A DNA stretch of 62,853 nt from CAWULT01 sp963923455 (GTDB taxonomy: Bacteria > Acidobacteriota > Vicinamibacteria > Vicinamibacterales > UBA2999). The stretch lies in NCBI GenBank assembly GCA_963923455.1, contig CAWULT010000011.1, forward strand, positions 1 through 62,853, given 5' to 3'. The notes beneath the pieces were generated by a model. The model was not told the origin of the DNA. It made no database searches and saw nothing but the letters and a program-made list of their open reading frames with translations. This document shows positions 50,609 through 59,823 of this stretch, piece after piece. The position numbers and the translations under genes are program-made. Every line of letters begins with the position of its first letter. Within the stretch, counting starts at the first letter, position 1.

Positions 50609-52252
50609 CTATTCCGCCGTGGACGTCCCGCGTCCCGCCGGCGGAATCGTCTTCAACGCGAGCCGCTCCTCACGGTTCGGATCGTTGACCACCTTGCACT
50701 CGTTGCCCAGCACCATCGTCGGGTAGGTGGCCGGGTCGAAGGCCGGCCACCGCGGCAGGTCTGCGTGGTTCGGGTTGCCGGTCCGCGCGAACGCGGCCCA
50801 GGCCGCGCTCATCCGATGGGCGAGCGCGTAGCGGTCGTTGCCCGCGCCGGTCATGGAGCCGGCGATGTCGACGTTGTAGAAGGCGAACGGGATGTCGAGC
50901 GTGTGGTACGACTTCATCTGGCCGAGGTGCACGGGCGACCGCCAGGTGAAGTAGTAGAGGTACGCCGACGCCGAGCGCTGCGCCGTCTTCAGTTCGCTCA
51001 GCAACTGGGCGTTGGCCCGGCGCGTGTTGTCGGCGTTCATGATCAGCCACACGTCGGTGTTGGTGATGCCGGCGTGCGTCCGCCGGTACAGCGCCACGAG
51101 CTCGCGGGCCTTCGACTCGTCGTTGCGGGTGATCCGCTTCACCCGCGTCATCATCTCGTCCTCGGACATCTGCAGGGGTGGCGGCGGGTCGTTCCACGCG
51201 TCCTCGGTCTCGACCGAGCCCACCATCAACGGGACGTCGGCGGAATAGGACGGTGCGTCCGGCGACCACTGGTCGCGCGGCAGCGAACGGCCGTCGACGA
51301 CGGGGCCACCGCCGAGGTTCGGAATCCGCGGTTCGGCGAAGAACGCCTCCTGCACCCGCTGCCACGGCAGCTTCTGCAGGTCGTCGAGCTGGTTCGGCTT
51401 GAGGCCCACGCGCGCCAGGAACTGCGTCGCCGCCTGGGTGGCCGCCTCGCGAGGCACGCCCCGCAGCGCCGATCCGCTCTGTGCGATCGCGCGGTGGAAG
51501 AGGCCCTTGGCCGACGGCATCGCCATCAGCGTGGTGACCTTGCCGCCCCCGCCGGACTGGCCGAACACCGTGACGTTGCCGGGGTTGCCGCCGAAGCCAG
51601 CGATGTTCTCCTTGACCCACTGCAGCGCGGCGACGATGTCCTGCATGCCGGCGTTGCTGGCGTTGGTCCAGCGCTCGCCAGCGCCGAGGTCCGCGAGGTG
51701 CAGGAAGCCGAACAGGTTCAGCCGGTGGTTCACCGACACCACGACGACGTCCTCCTTGCGGGCGAGGTTCGTGCCGTCGTAGAGCAGCCAGTTGCCGGAG
51801 CCGCCCGAGAAACCGCCGCCGTGCAGCCACACCATCACGGGGCGGCTGCCGGTCAGACCCGGCGTGAAGACGTTGATCGACAGGCAGTCTTCACCCATCG
51901 GCTCGCGGCGGTCGAGTGCGAACACCTCGGAGATCGGTCCGTCGGGATCCTGCGGGGAGCGGTTGCCCACCTGCACGCAGTCCCGGACGCCGGACCACGG
52001 CGCCGGCTTGACCGGAGGCATGAAGCGGTTGGCGCCAGCCGTCGACGCGCCGTACGGGACGCCGAAGAACTGGTTGACCCCGAACCGCACCATGCCGCGG
52101 ATGCGGCCGCTGGCGGTCTGCACCGCCGGCGTCATCGGCAGCCCGCGCGTGTCCTGGGCCCACGCCGGCACCCACAGGCCGTCTGCGACGAGGCCGGTGG
52201 CGGCCAGCGAGCTGTACCGGAGGAACGAACGGCGATCGAGGCGAGTCGTCAT
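50609..52252 (-). CDS. Tat-exported type-B carboxylesterase
   Basis: The 547-residue product has a twin-arginine signal (LDRRSFLRYSSLAATGL) and the carboxylesterase/lipase fold: EDCLSINVFTP, WLHGGGFSGGSG (oxyanion hole), the nucleophile Ser233 in FGQSGGGG, a candidate Glu in GSVETEDAW and His in SYHTLDIPFAF. The elbow is Gln-Ser-Gly rather than the usual Glu-Ser-Ala. It ends a minus-strand series of secreted oxidative enzymes and lies 72 nt after a PQQ dehydrogenase. Confidence 0.88.
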   Translation of the reverse strand: MTTRLDRRSFLRYSSLAATGLVADGLWVPAWAQDTRGLPMTPAVQTASGRIRGMVRFGVNQFFGVPYGASTAGANRFMPPVKPAPWSGVRDCVQVGNRSPQDPDGPISEVFALDRREPMGEDCLSINVFTPGLTGSRPVMVWLHGGGFSGGSGNWLLYDGTNLARKEDVVVVSVNHRLNLFGFLHLADLGAGERWTNASNAGMQDIVAALQWVKENIAGFGGNPGNVTVFGQSGGGGKVTTLMAMPSAKGLFHRAIAQSGSALRGVPREAATQAATQFLARVGLKPNQLDDLQKLPWQRVQEAFFAEPRIPNLGGGPVVDGRSLPRDQWSPDAPSYSADVPLMVGSVETEDAWNDPPPPLQMSEDEMMTRVKRITRNDESKARELVALYRRTHAGITNTDVWLIMNADNTRRANAQLLSELKTAQRSASAYLYYFTWRSPVHLGQMKSYHTLDIPFAFYNVDIAGSMTGAGNDRYALAHRMSAAWAAFARTGNPNHADLPRWPAFDPATYPTMVLGNECKVVNDPNREERLALKTIPPAGRGTSTAE

Positions 52253-52324
52253 CAGTGGCTCCTGCGCACGTGGCGCAACAATCGGGGCGTATTCTCGCTG
52301 GGGTCTCTGGCCTGTCCCGCGCCC

Positions 52325-54247
52325 TCAGGGCAGGGCGTACACCACCAGCGCGTCCGTACCGGCCGGCGCGTCGTCGTCGAGCGCGCTGCGCCCGCCGGCG
52401 ACGATGGCGACGTACTGCTTGCCGTTTCGGCCCTGGTAGGTCATCGGCACGGCGTGCGCGTTCATCGCCAACGTCGTCGACCACAGCTCGCGGCCCGTCT
52501 TCGACTCGAAGGCGCGGAAGCGCCGGTCGTTCGAGGCCGCGATGAACAGCAGGCCGGACGCCGTGGTGATGGGGCCGCCCATGTTCAAACGGCCGGTGCG
52601 CTGGCGGGCTGCCGGCAACTGCTCGGTGATGCCGAGCGGCACCCGCCATGCGATGTCGCCGGTGCGGACGTCGACGGCCACGAGGTTCCCCCACGGCGGT
52701 CGCTGGCAGGGCCAGGCCTTCTCACCCGACCCGACGAGGTTGCCGGGGCCCTGCTCGTCGCCGTCGCTCCACTGGAAGCGTGACGTCGTGCCGACGACGC
52801 TGTTGCGCACCCAGTTCGCCCGGCCGTTCCGGCCCGTCCGCCGCTCGATCCAGCCGATGCTCGCTTCGTCCATGGTGTTGACGAACACGTAGCCGAGGGA
52901 CGGGTCGGCGGCGCTGCCGCCCCAGTTGGCGCCGCCGATGGAGCCGGGGAAGAGGATCGTCGAGCGCGGGGGCGCGCCGGGCGCCCGGTAGACGTACGGC
53001 GTGAACGGCCCGCTGTTCAGCAGGCCCCCGCTCCGCTCGGCCAGGGCCTTGCAGAACGCGGCGTGCTCGGCCGTCGTGTCGGCCGCGGTGACGATGTCCT
53101 CGGGCTTGTAGCTCACGCGGGCCAGCGGCGGAGGCTTCACCGGAATCGGCTGGGTCGGCCAGGCCTGCTCGCCGGGCACCTCGCTCGGCGGCACCGGGCG
53201 CTCCTCGATCCCGAACACCGGCTGCCCCGTCTCGCGGTTGAGGACGTACATGTAGCCGGTCTTGTGCGCGATCGTCAGCACCGGCGTTCGGCGGCCGGCG
53301 ACGGTGACGTCCATCAGCACCGGCGGCTGGGGGATGTCGTAGTCCCAGATGTCGTGATGCGTCGTCTGGTAATGCCACTTGTAGCGGCCCGAGTCGGCGT
53401 CGAGGGCGACGACGGCGTTGGCGTACAGGTTGGTGCCGTGGCGTTCGCCGCCGTAGTAGTCGGGCGTGGGGCTGTCGAAGATGGCGTAGAGGGTGTTGCG
53501 GCCGGGGTCGAGCGTCATGGAGAAGGACCAGGCGATGGCCCCGCTCGTCTCGCGGGCGCTGCCGTTCGCCCACGTGTCCCAGCCGGGTTCCCCGGGGTTC
53601 TGGGGCACCGAGCGGTACTCCCACACCTTGGCGCCCTTCCTCGCGTCGAACGCGCGCACCGCGCCGGGCGCCGCGTTGGTGCCGACGAGCAGCAGGTCCT
53701 TGTACACGGTGACCGTGCCGTTGTACGGCCGCTCGATGTCGGCGATGCCCCCGGACCCGAAGGTACTCACCGGCGCACCCGTCACCGCGTCGAGCGCGAT
53801 GAGCCGCCGGCCGGCCGTGAAGACGACCCGCGGGGGCAGCGTGGCGTCGCCGGGCCAATAGCCGATGCCGCGCCGTGAGGCGCCGCCCTGCGGCACGGCA
53901 TAGCGCCAGCGCTCGGCGCCCGTGTCGGGGTCCAGTGCCAGCACGACGCTCGGCATCACGACGTACATCAGCCCGCGTACCACGATGGGCGTGAACTCAC
54001 TTCCGCCGGTGATGCCGCCTGCCGATGGGTCCTTCTCGATCTTCAACGTCCACGCCGTGCGCAGGCGGGAGACGTTCCGCGGCGTGATTTGCGTGAGCGG
54101 GGAGTAGCGCGTGCCCATCAGGTCCCGGTTGTACATGGGCCAGTCCCCGGGCGAGGGTTGGACTGGTGATCGACTCCCCTGTGCGTGTAACGATGCCAGC
54201 AGGATGACCGGGGCGAGCAGCAGGAGCAGCAGCGAGCGGATGCGCAT
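52325..54247 (-). CDS. Exported PQQ-dependent dehydrogenase (quinoprotein propeller)
   Basis: The 640-residue product has a signal peptide (LLLLLLAPVILLASLHAQ) and an eight-bladed PQQ propeller: DWPMYNRDLMGTRYSPLTQI, LDPDTGAERWRYAVP, LIALDAVTGAPVSTFG, IAHKTGYMYVLNRETGQPVFGIEERPVP, ASNDRRFRAFESKTGRELW. This is the membrane-glucose/alcohol dehydrogenase type without the cytochrome c domain. Electrons could go to the nearby cytochrome c proteins. The ATG at 54247 is preceded by GGAGG. Confidence 0.88.
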   Translation of the reverse strand: MRIRSLLLLLLAPVILLASLHAQGSRSPVQPSPGDWPMYNRDLMGTRYSPLTQITPRNVSRLRTAWTLKIEKDPSAGGITGGSEFTPIVVRGLMYVVMPSVVLALDPDTGAERWRYAVPQGGASRRGIGYWPGDATLPPRVVFTAGRRLIALDAVTGAPVSTFGSGGIADIERPYNGTVTVYKDLLLVGTNAAPGAVRAFDARKGAKVWEYRSVPQNPGEPGWDTWANGSARETSGAIAWSFSMTLDPGRNTLYAIFDSPTPDYYGGERHGTNLYANAVVALDADSGRYKWHYQTTHHDIWDYDIPQPPVLMDVTVAGRRTPVLTIAHKTGYMYVLNRETGQPVFGIEERPVPPSEVPGEQAWPTQPIPVKPPPLARVSYKPEDIVTAADTTAEHAAFCKALAERSGGLLNSGPFTPYVYRAPGAPPRSTILFPGSIGGANWGGSAADPSLGYVFVNTMDEASIGWIERRTGRNGRANWVRNSVVGTTSRFQWSDGDEQGPGNLVGSGEKAWPCQRPPWGNLVAVDVRTGDIAWRVPLGITEQLPAARQRTGRLNMGGPITTASGLLFIAASNDRRFRAFESKTGRELWSTTLAMNAHAVPMTYQGRNGKQYVAIVAGGRSALDDDAPAGTDALVVYALP

Positions 54248-54328
54248 TCGAATGCCTACCTCCGAGCAGACGGCCCGCATCTTACCCGAATGGCTGTGTC
54301 GGGACCGAGGTGGCCGTGCGGCAGGTTG

Positions 54329-54350
54329 CCAGGCCGCAACGGCGGCCTGG
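54329..54350. terminator. Hairpin downstream of the ankyrin gene
   Basis: CCAGGCCG / CGGCCTGG, 8 bp with a 6-base loop, lies in the 138-nt gap between the ankyrin gene stop and the PQQ dehydrogenase start. No T-tract follows, so a terminator role is uncertain. Confidence 0.35.
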
Positions 54351-54385
54351 CCTCAGTCGGTGGAAAGGTGCGCCGAGGGCTCCGG

Positions 54386-55906
54386 TCAGCGCCCCGACGT
54401 CGAGCTGCCCTGGCCGGCGGTCGAGGCCGGCGGCCTGCTCTCTCCGGCGCCGGACGCGGTCGGGGAAGCCGGAGCGGGAGAGCCCGTCAGCTTGGCGACG
54501 AGCGCCGCGGTGCGGCCCCGTGCCAGGTCCGCGGGCGTGCGGCCCTGCGCGTTCTTCGCGTCGAAGCGCGCGCCCTTGCCGGCCAGGTACTCGACCACTC
54601 GGTCCGATCCGCGCTGCACCGCGAAGTGCAGGGCAGTCATGCCGGCGGCGTTGGTGGCGGTGACCGACGCGCCCTTCTCGAGGAGCAGCTTGATCACGTC
54701 CACGGGGTCGTTGCGGTCGCCGGCCTCCGTGACCTCTTCGTCGCCTCCGCGCGGAGCGCCCAGCCCGGCGGCCGCCATCAGCGGCGTCGAGCCGTCGTCG
54801 AGCGGCTGTCCGGGATCGGCGCCCGCGTCGAGGAGCAGCTTCACCGCGGCCAGGTCGACCGCGCGCACCGCCCGCTGGAGCGCCGTGGCGCCAGACGCGA
54901 CGTTGATGTTGCCCTGGGCCTGACGGGGCGGAATCAGCTTGTCGTAGCGCGCGTTCGGATCGGCGCCCTTGGCGAGAATCAGCCGGGCGATGTCGAGTGC
55001 GCCCAGACCGCCGTCCTCGCCCGGAGGATTCGGCCGATTCGAGTAGTTCGCCAGGTTGCGCATCTCCATCGCGATGTAGAGCGACCCGTCGCTGACGTCG
55101 GCGCCCTTGTCGATCAGCATCTTGGCGAACGCGTACTTGCCGTTGAACAAGGCTGTCTGCAGGGCCGTGAACCCGTACTGGGGCTCGGCGGCATCGAGGT
55201 CGGCCCCCTTGGCGATGAGGAGCGAGGCCGACTCGATCGCGCCCTGCCGTGCTGCCACGATGAGCGGCGTCAGGGCTCCCTGGGGGCGGTCGTGGATGAC
55301 GCCCCCCGCGCCGCCGACGAGCTTCTGGAACGAGTACTCGACCGTCCGGCTGTTCGGGTTGGCTCCTGCCGCGAGCAGAGCCTCCAGGACCGGCGCGTGG
55401 TTCTCGGCGACCGCCATCATCAGCGGCGTCATACCGCGGAACTTCTCGGCCGCGTCCACGGCGGCGCCCGCCTCGAGCAGCGCCTTGACGGTGGCCACAT
55501 GGCCGCCGCGTGCCGCCAGCATCAGCGGCGTCTCGCCCTCGCCGTACGTGGCGTCGGCTTTGGCGCCGGCCCGCAGCAGCGCCGTGACGATGTCCGTCTG
55601 GCCGAGCGTGGCCGCCTCGTGCAGCGGCGTCACGCCGTACCGGTTGGCCACGTCGGCCTTGGCCCCGGCGCCGAGCAGCGACTGGACCAGGGCCCCGTCG
55701 CCCCAGTGCGCGGCCCAGTGCAGCGCAGTCATGCCCTCGGGATCCTGGGCGTTGACGTTGGCCTTCTGCCGCAGGAGCGCCCTGACCGCGGCCGCGTCCT
55801 GACGCTTGGCGGCGTCCGCCATTCGGGCGGGCTGCTGCGCCGCGGCGGCCGAGGCCGTCGCCAGCGCCACGACCAGCCACGCTCCGGTAACGAGCCGCTG
55901 ACGCAT
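54386..55906 (-). CDS. Exported ankyrin-repeat protein
   Basis: The 506-residue product has a signal peptide (LVTGAWLVVALATASAAAAQQ) and roughly ten ankyrin repeats from residue 30 to 480 (motifs such as GMTALHWAAHWGDGALVQSLLGAGA, GVTPLHEAATLGQTDIVTALLRAGA, GMTALHFAVQRG). The C-terminus is a serine/proline/glycine-rich tail. It starts 14 nt after the DUF1552 gene, so the two are probably co-transcribed. Ankyrin proteins accompanying DUF1552/DUF1592 pairs are familiar in Acidobacteria; the binding partner is unknown. Confidence 0.88.
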   Translation of the reverse strand: MRQRLVTGAWLVVALATASAAAAQQPARMADAAKRQDAAAVRALLRQKANVNAQDPEGMTALHWAAHWGDGALVQSLLGAGAKADVANRYGVTPLHEAATLGQTDIVTALLRAGAKADATYGEGETPLMLAARGGHVATVKALLEAGAAVDAAEKFRGMTPLMMAVAENHAPVLEALLAAGANPNSRTVEYSFQKLVGGAGGVIHDRPQGALTPLIVAARQGAIESASLLIAKGADLDAAEPQYGFTALQTALFNGKYAFAKMLIDKGADVSDGSLYIAMEMRNLANYSNRPNPPGEDGGLGALDIARLILAKGADPNARYDKLIPPRQAQGNINVASGATALQRAVRAVDLAAVKLLLDAGADPGQPLDDGSTPLMAAAGLGAPRGGDEEVTEAGDRNDPVDVIKLLLEKGASVTATNAAGMTALHFAVQRGSDRVVEYLAGKGARFDAKNAQGRTPADLARGRTAALVAKLTGSPAPASPTASGAGESRPPASTAGQGSSTSGR

Positions 55907-55920
55907 GATCAACGCCTTCC

Positions 55921-57237
55921 TCACAGGTCGACGCGGCCCGAGCTCTGGCCGAACTTCTCGGTGTCGATGCCGGCCTTGTCCATTAGCGAGATCATCAGGT
56001 TCGACAGCGGCGTGCTCTTCGACATCTTGATGTGCCGGTTGCCCTTGTGCCGGCCGGCCGCGCCGCCGACGACCAGCGTCGGCAGGTTCTCGTGGTCGTG
56101 GGCGTTGCCGTTCGTCATGCCGCTCCCGTACAGGAACAGCGAGTGCTCGAGCAGGTTGCCGTCGCCGTCGGGGGTGGACCGCAGCTTGTCGAGGAACTGC
56201 GCGAAGAGATCGAGGTGGTAGATGTCGATCTTGATCTTCTTGGCCACCTGCTCCGGGATGTTGTTGTTGTGCGAGACGGGGTGGTGCCCGTCGGCCACGC
56301 CGATCTGCGGGTAGCTCAGCGTGCTGAGCTCGCGGGCCAGCATGAACGACACGACCCTGGTCAGGTTGCCCTGCAGCGCCAGGTGCATCAGGTCGAACTG
56401 CAGCTTGACGTGCTCTTCCCAGTCCTCCGGGATGCCGACCGGCGTGGGCGGCGCCTCGATGCCGGTCTCGTCCCGCTGCTTCTCGGCCTGCACGATGCGG
56501 CGCTCGATCTCGCGCACGTTGTCGAGGTACTCCGTCACGCGAACCCGATCGCGCGCGCCCACGTTGGCTTTCAGCTCGTTCGCGCTGGCAACGACCGCGT
56601 CCAGGATGCTCCGGTTCTGTTCGAGGCGCGCGCGCCGCTCGGCGGCACTGGCCTTGTCGCCGCCGAACATCCGCTCGAAGACGACGCGCGGGTTGATTTC
56701 CATCGGCAGCGGCTGGGAGGGCGACGCCCAGCTGACCGTGCTCATGTAGGAGCAGAGGAAGTCGCCGGCGCAGCTGCCGAGGTGGCTCGAATGATCCTCG
56801 GTGGCGAACTCCATCGACGGGAACGTCGAATCGCGGCCGATCTTCTGGGCGATCATCTGGTCGACCGTCGTCCCGAGCTTCAAGAGGCTTCCCTTGGAGG
56901 GAAACGTCCCGCTGAGCCACATCGCCGAGCTGACCGAGTGCCCGGCCTCGCCGTAGTTGGAGAAGTTCGTCAGGACGGTCAGGTCCTTCCGGAAGTCCTC
57001 GAGCGGCTTGAGGATCGTCGAGAACTCGAAGTTCGAGCCCTCCTGCGCGGGCGTCCACTCCCGCATGATCGAGCCGTGCGGCACGTAGATGAAGCCGAAG
57101 CGCTGCGACGGCGCGGCCGGCGTCGCGGCCAGGGCCGACAGAGCCGGCACCATGCTGTCGAGCAGCGGCAGGGCCATCGTGACGCCGAGGCCGCGCAGCA
57201 CGGTCCGGCGGGGGAGGGCCTTCTTGGTGACCATCAT
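55921..57237 (-). CDS. Tat-exported DUF1552 protein
   Basis: The 438-residue product has a twin-arginine leader (LPRRTVLRGLGVTMALPLLDSM) and the DUF1552 pattern: RFGFIYVPHGSIMREWTP, LTVLTNFSNYGEAGHSVSSAMWLSGTFP, SMEFATEDHSS, LFLYGSGMTNGNAHDHENLPTLVVGGAAG. The family looks like a sulfatase/phosphatase-fold relative, but its activity is not established. Its ATG overlaps the stop of the DUF1592 gene by 4 nt. Confidence 0.9.
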   Translation of the reverse strand: MMVTKKALPRRTVLRGLGVTMALPLLDSMVPALSALAATPAAPSQRFGFIYVPHGSIMREWTPAQEGSNFEFSTILKPLEDFRKDLTVLTNFSNYGEAGHSVSSAMWLSGTFPSKGSLLKLGTTVDQMIAQKIGRDSTFPSMEFATEDHSSHLGSCAGDFLCSYMSTVSWASPSQPLPMEINPRVVFERMFGGDKASAAERRARLEQNRSILDAVVASANELKANVGARDRVRVTEYLDNVREIERRIVQAEKQRDETGIEAPPTPVGIPEDWEEHVKLQFDLMHLALQGNLTRVVSFMLARELSTLSYPQIGVADGHHPVSHNNNIPEQVAKKIKIDIYHLDLFAQFLDKLRSTPDGDGNLLEHSLFLYGSGMTNGNAHDHENLPTLVVGGAAGRHKGNRHIKMSKSTPLSNLMISLMDKAGIDTEKFGQSSGRVDL

Positions 57238-59699
57238 GACTCCGATCTCCTCATCTGGAAGGGCGCGCTCTTGACGATGCCGAGGACGAGCGACGAGAAG
57301 CGGTAGTCCGCCGGGGCCGCGGTGCGGAGCACCTGGCGGACATAGGGCATATCGGTGTGATCCACGCCGTGCCCCAGCGCGTAGGTCAGCAGCATCTCCG
57401 TCATGTTGCGGGCGAACATGTCGCTGTGCTTCATCAGCGCGCGGCGCAGCGCGGCGGGCCCGTCGATGTCGGAGCCGTCGGCCATCACCGACTTCGTGTC
57501 GATGCGGGCGCCGTTGTCCGAGCTGCGCCACCGGCCGACGCCGTCGAAGTTCTCGAGCGCCAGCCCGATCGGGTCCATCAGCTTGTGGCACGCGGCGCAG
57601 GCTGGATTGCGGCGATGTTCCTCCATGCGCTCGCGCATCGACTTGGCCTTGCCCGGCGTCTCGTCGAGGGGCGGCACGTTGGCCGGCGGCGAGGGCGGGG
57701 GCGTGCCGAGGATGTTGGTCAGCACGTACTTTCCGCGCGTGACGGGAGACGTCCGGTTGTTGTACGACGTGAGCGCCAGGATGCTCCCGTGGCCGAGCAG
57801 GCCGCGGCGGGCCTCCTCGGTGACCGGGATGCGGCGGAACTGGGACCCGTAGACGTTCGGGATGCCGTAGTGGCGCGCCAGCCTCTCGTTGACGAAGGTG
57901 TAGTTCGCGTCGAGCAGCGTCAGCACGCTCCGGTCCTCGAGCACGACGCTCTCGAACAGCATCTCCGTCTCGCGCTGAATCGCCTCCCGCAGGTTGTGAT
58001 CGAAGTCCGGGAAGACGTCCGCGTCCGGCGTGTGGCCCTTCATGTTCCGCAGGAACAGCCACTGCCCGGCGAAGTTGGAGGCGAGCGCGCGGGCGCGCTC
58101 GTCCTTCAGCATCCGGCGCACCTGGCGCTCGAGCACGGCAGGCACACGCAGGCGGCCCTGTTCGGCCAGCGCGAGCAGTTCGTCGTCGGGAATGCTGCTC
58201 CAGAGGAAGAACGACAGCCGCGACGCCAGCTCGACGTCGCTGATGCGGTAGACCGATCGGGGCGCCACCCCTTGGGGATCCTGCTCCAGCCGGTACAGGA
58301 ACCGCGGGTTCACGAGCATGAACCGAAGCGCGGCCTCGATGCCGTCGTCGAACGAACCGCCCCTGGCCCTGGCTTCGTCGTAGAAACCGACGAGGCGCGT
58401 CAGTTCGGTGGCGGTGCCCGTGCCGCGATAGGCCCGGCGCGCCAGCGTCGTCAGAATCCGCCGCGCGCACGTGGCCTCGTCGGCCCTGCCCGACGGCTGG
58501 CACAAGAAGACCTTGCGCCGGCTCGGGGCCGTCGACGAGGGCACGGCCTTGAACGGGCCTTCGATGGTGACCTTGTCGAGCTCGGGGATGCCGACCGGCG
58601 TGATGGGGTCGATGCGTTCGCGGTCGAAGGGCTCGAGCAGTTCGAGCGTCGTGGCCGAACTCTTCTTCAGGAACGCGACCGTGATGGCGTGCAGGCCGGC
58701 GGTGAGCGGCATCCGCACCTGGAAGCGCTTCTCCATCTCGTCGCCGGCGAGAGTCGGCTGGAGGTAGTTGGCCTGCTCGTCCTTGGGGCCGCCGAAGGTC
58801 GCCACCCGCACGCGCTGGCCGTCGACGGTGACCTCGAGATCGTGGGGGAGTTCCAGGCCGCGGATGATGTTGACCGTCTCGCGATAGAGCCGCGGGCTGA
58901 TCACGTACTCGCCGTCGGCCGGGAAGTAGTGTTCGAATCGGATGCCGCCGCGCGTGCCGACCGGCAGCCCGTCGACGTGATCGTCCTGCGACAGATCGCC
59001 GCGGACGCGGTAGGTTTCGAGCGACGGCGAGATCTTCGGGCTGGCGACCGCCACGGCGCTCACACGCCACGCCGCGGAGAGGTACCGCTCCATCAGCGAC
59101 GTCGAAACGTTGAGCACGGAGGCGTTGTTGTCGAACCCGTAGGCCTCCTCGTCCGGCGGCAGCAGCGACGTGACGTCAATCGTCACGCCGAGCAGGTCGC
59201 GGATGGCGTTGGCGTACTCGTAACGGTTCAGGCGATGCAGCGTGGCCGCCCGCAGGGCTGGCGACGCGGCGGCCGCGCGGTCGAGCGTCGACTCGAGGTG
59301 CGCCACCATGGCGTCGAGCGCCGCCTGCGGAGGCCGCGGCGCGCCGGTCGGAGGCATCATCCCGGCGCGCACCTTGCGCACCACCTTCTCCCAGACATCC
59401 GCTCCGGCCACGATGTTCGCCGTGTCGACGGTGTCGAGCGTGAGATTGCCCGTCTTGGTGCGCTGGTTGTGGCAGGTGATGCAGTACTGCTTGAGCAGGC
59501 CCGCGTCGAGATGACTCCCCGTTGGAGACGGTGTCGGGACGGCACTGCGAGTGACGGGCGCCGCAGGCGCGGGCGTCGTCGACGCGGTGCGCGTGGCCGG
59601 CGCCGGCGTCTGGGCAGGAGCGAAAGCCGAGGGACGGCTGGCGACCGCGCCGAGTACGGCGAGCCACGTCGCGGCGAAGGCGCAAAGCCCTTTTCTCAT
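57234..59699 (-). CDS. DUF1592-type multidomain protein with N-terminal cytochrome c motif
   Basis: The 821-residue exported protein (signal peptide ending ASRPSAFAPAQ) has a heme-binding CxxCH near residues 73-77 (CITCH), the DUF1587/1592/1588/1585 series (HRLNRYEYANAIRDLLGV, FLWSSIPDDELL, FRRIPVTEEARRGLLGHGSIL, HRRNPACAACHKLMDPIGLALENFDGVGRWR), so a second CAACH is present near residue 690. These Planctomycete-type proteins accompany DUF1552 proteins and are thought to act in extracellular oxidation of polymers; function unproven. Confidence 0.9.
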   Translation of the reverse strand: MRKGLCAFAATWLAVLGAVASRPSAFAPAQTPAPATRTASTTPAPAAPVTRSAVPTPSPTGSHLDAGLLKQYCITCHNQRTKTGNLTLDTVDTANIVAGADVWEKVVRKVRAGMMPPTGAPRPPQAALDAMVAHLESTLDRAAAASPALRAATLHRLNRYEYANAIRDLLGVTIDVTSLLPPDEEAYGFDNNASVLNVSTSLMERYLSAAWRVSAVAVASPKISPSLETYRVRGDLSQDDHVDGLPVGTRGGIRFEHYFPADGEYVISPRLYRETVNIIRGLELPHDLEVTVDGQRVRVATFGGPKDEQANYLQPTLAGDEMEKRFQVRMPLTAGLHAITVAFLKKSSATTLELLEPFDRERIDPITPVGIPELDKVTIEGPFKAVPSSTAPSRRKVFLCQPSGRADEATCARRILTTLARRAYRGTGTATELTRLVGFYDEARARGGSFDDGIEAALRFMLVNPRFLYRLEQDPQGVAPRSVYRISDVELASRLSFFLWSSIPDDELLALAEQGRLRVPAVLERQVRRMLKDERARALASNFAGQWLFLRNMKGHTPDADVFPDFDHNLREAIQRETEMLFESVVLEDRSVLTLLDANYTFVNERLARHYGIPNVYGSQFRRIPVTEEARRGLLGHGSILALTSYNNRTSPVTRGKYVLTNILGTPPPSPPANVPPLDETPGKAKSMRERMEEHRRNPACAACHKLMDPIGLALENFDGVGRWRSSDNGARIDTKSVMADGSDIDGPAALRRALMKHSDMFARNMTEMLLTYALGHGVDHTDMPYVRQVLRTAAPADYRFSSLVLGIVKSAPFQMRRSES

Positions 59700-59823
59700 C
59701 GTACGTTACCGCAGTCGAATCTCCGAAGACCGGGCCGTCATGATACGCCAAACCGCCCCGATTGGAGTACGCCTATTGGGGGGAGAGCAAATGGCGAATC
59801 GAGATCCTCCGTGCCGGGGCCAC

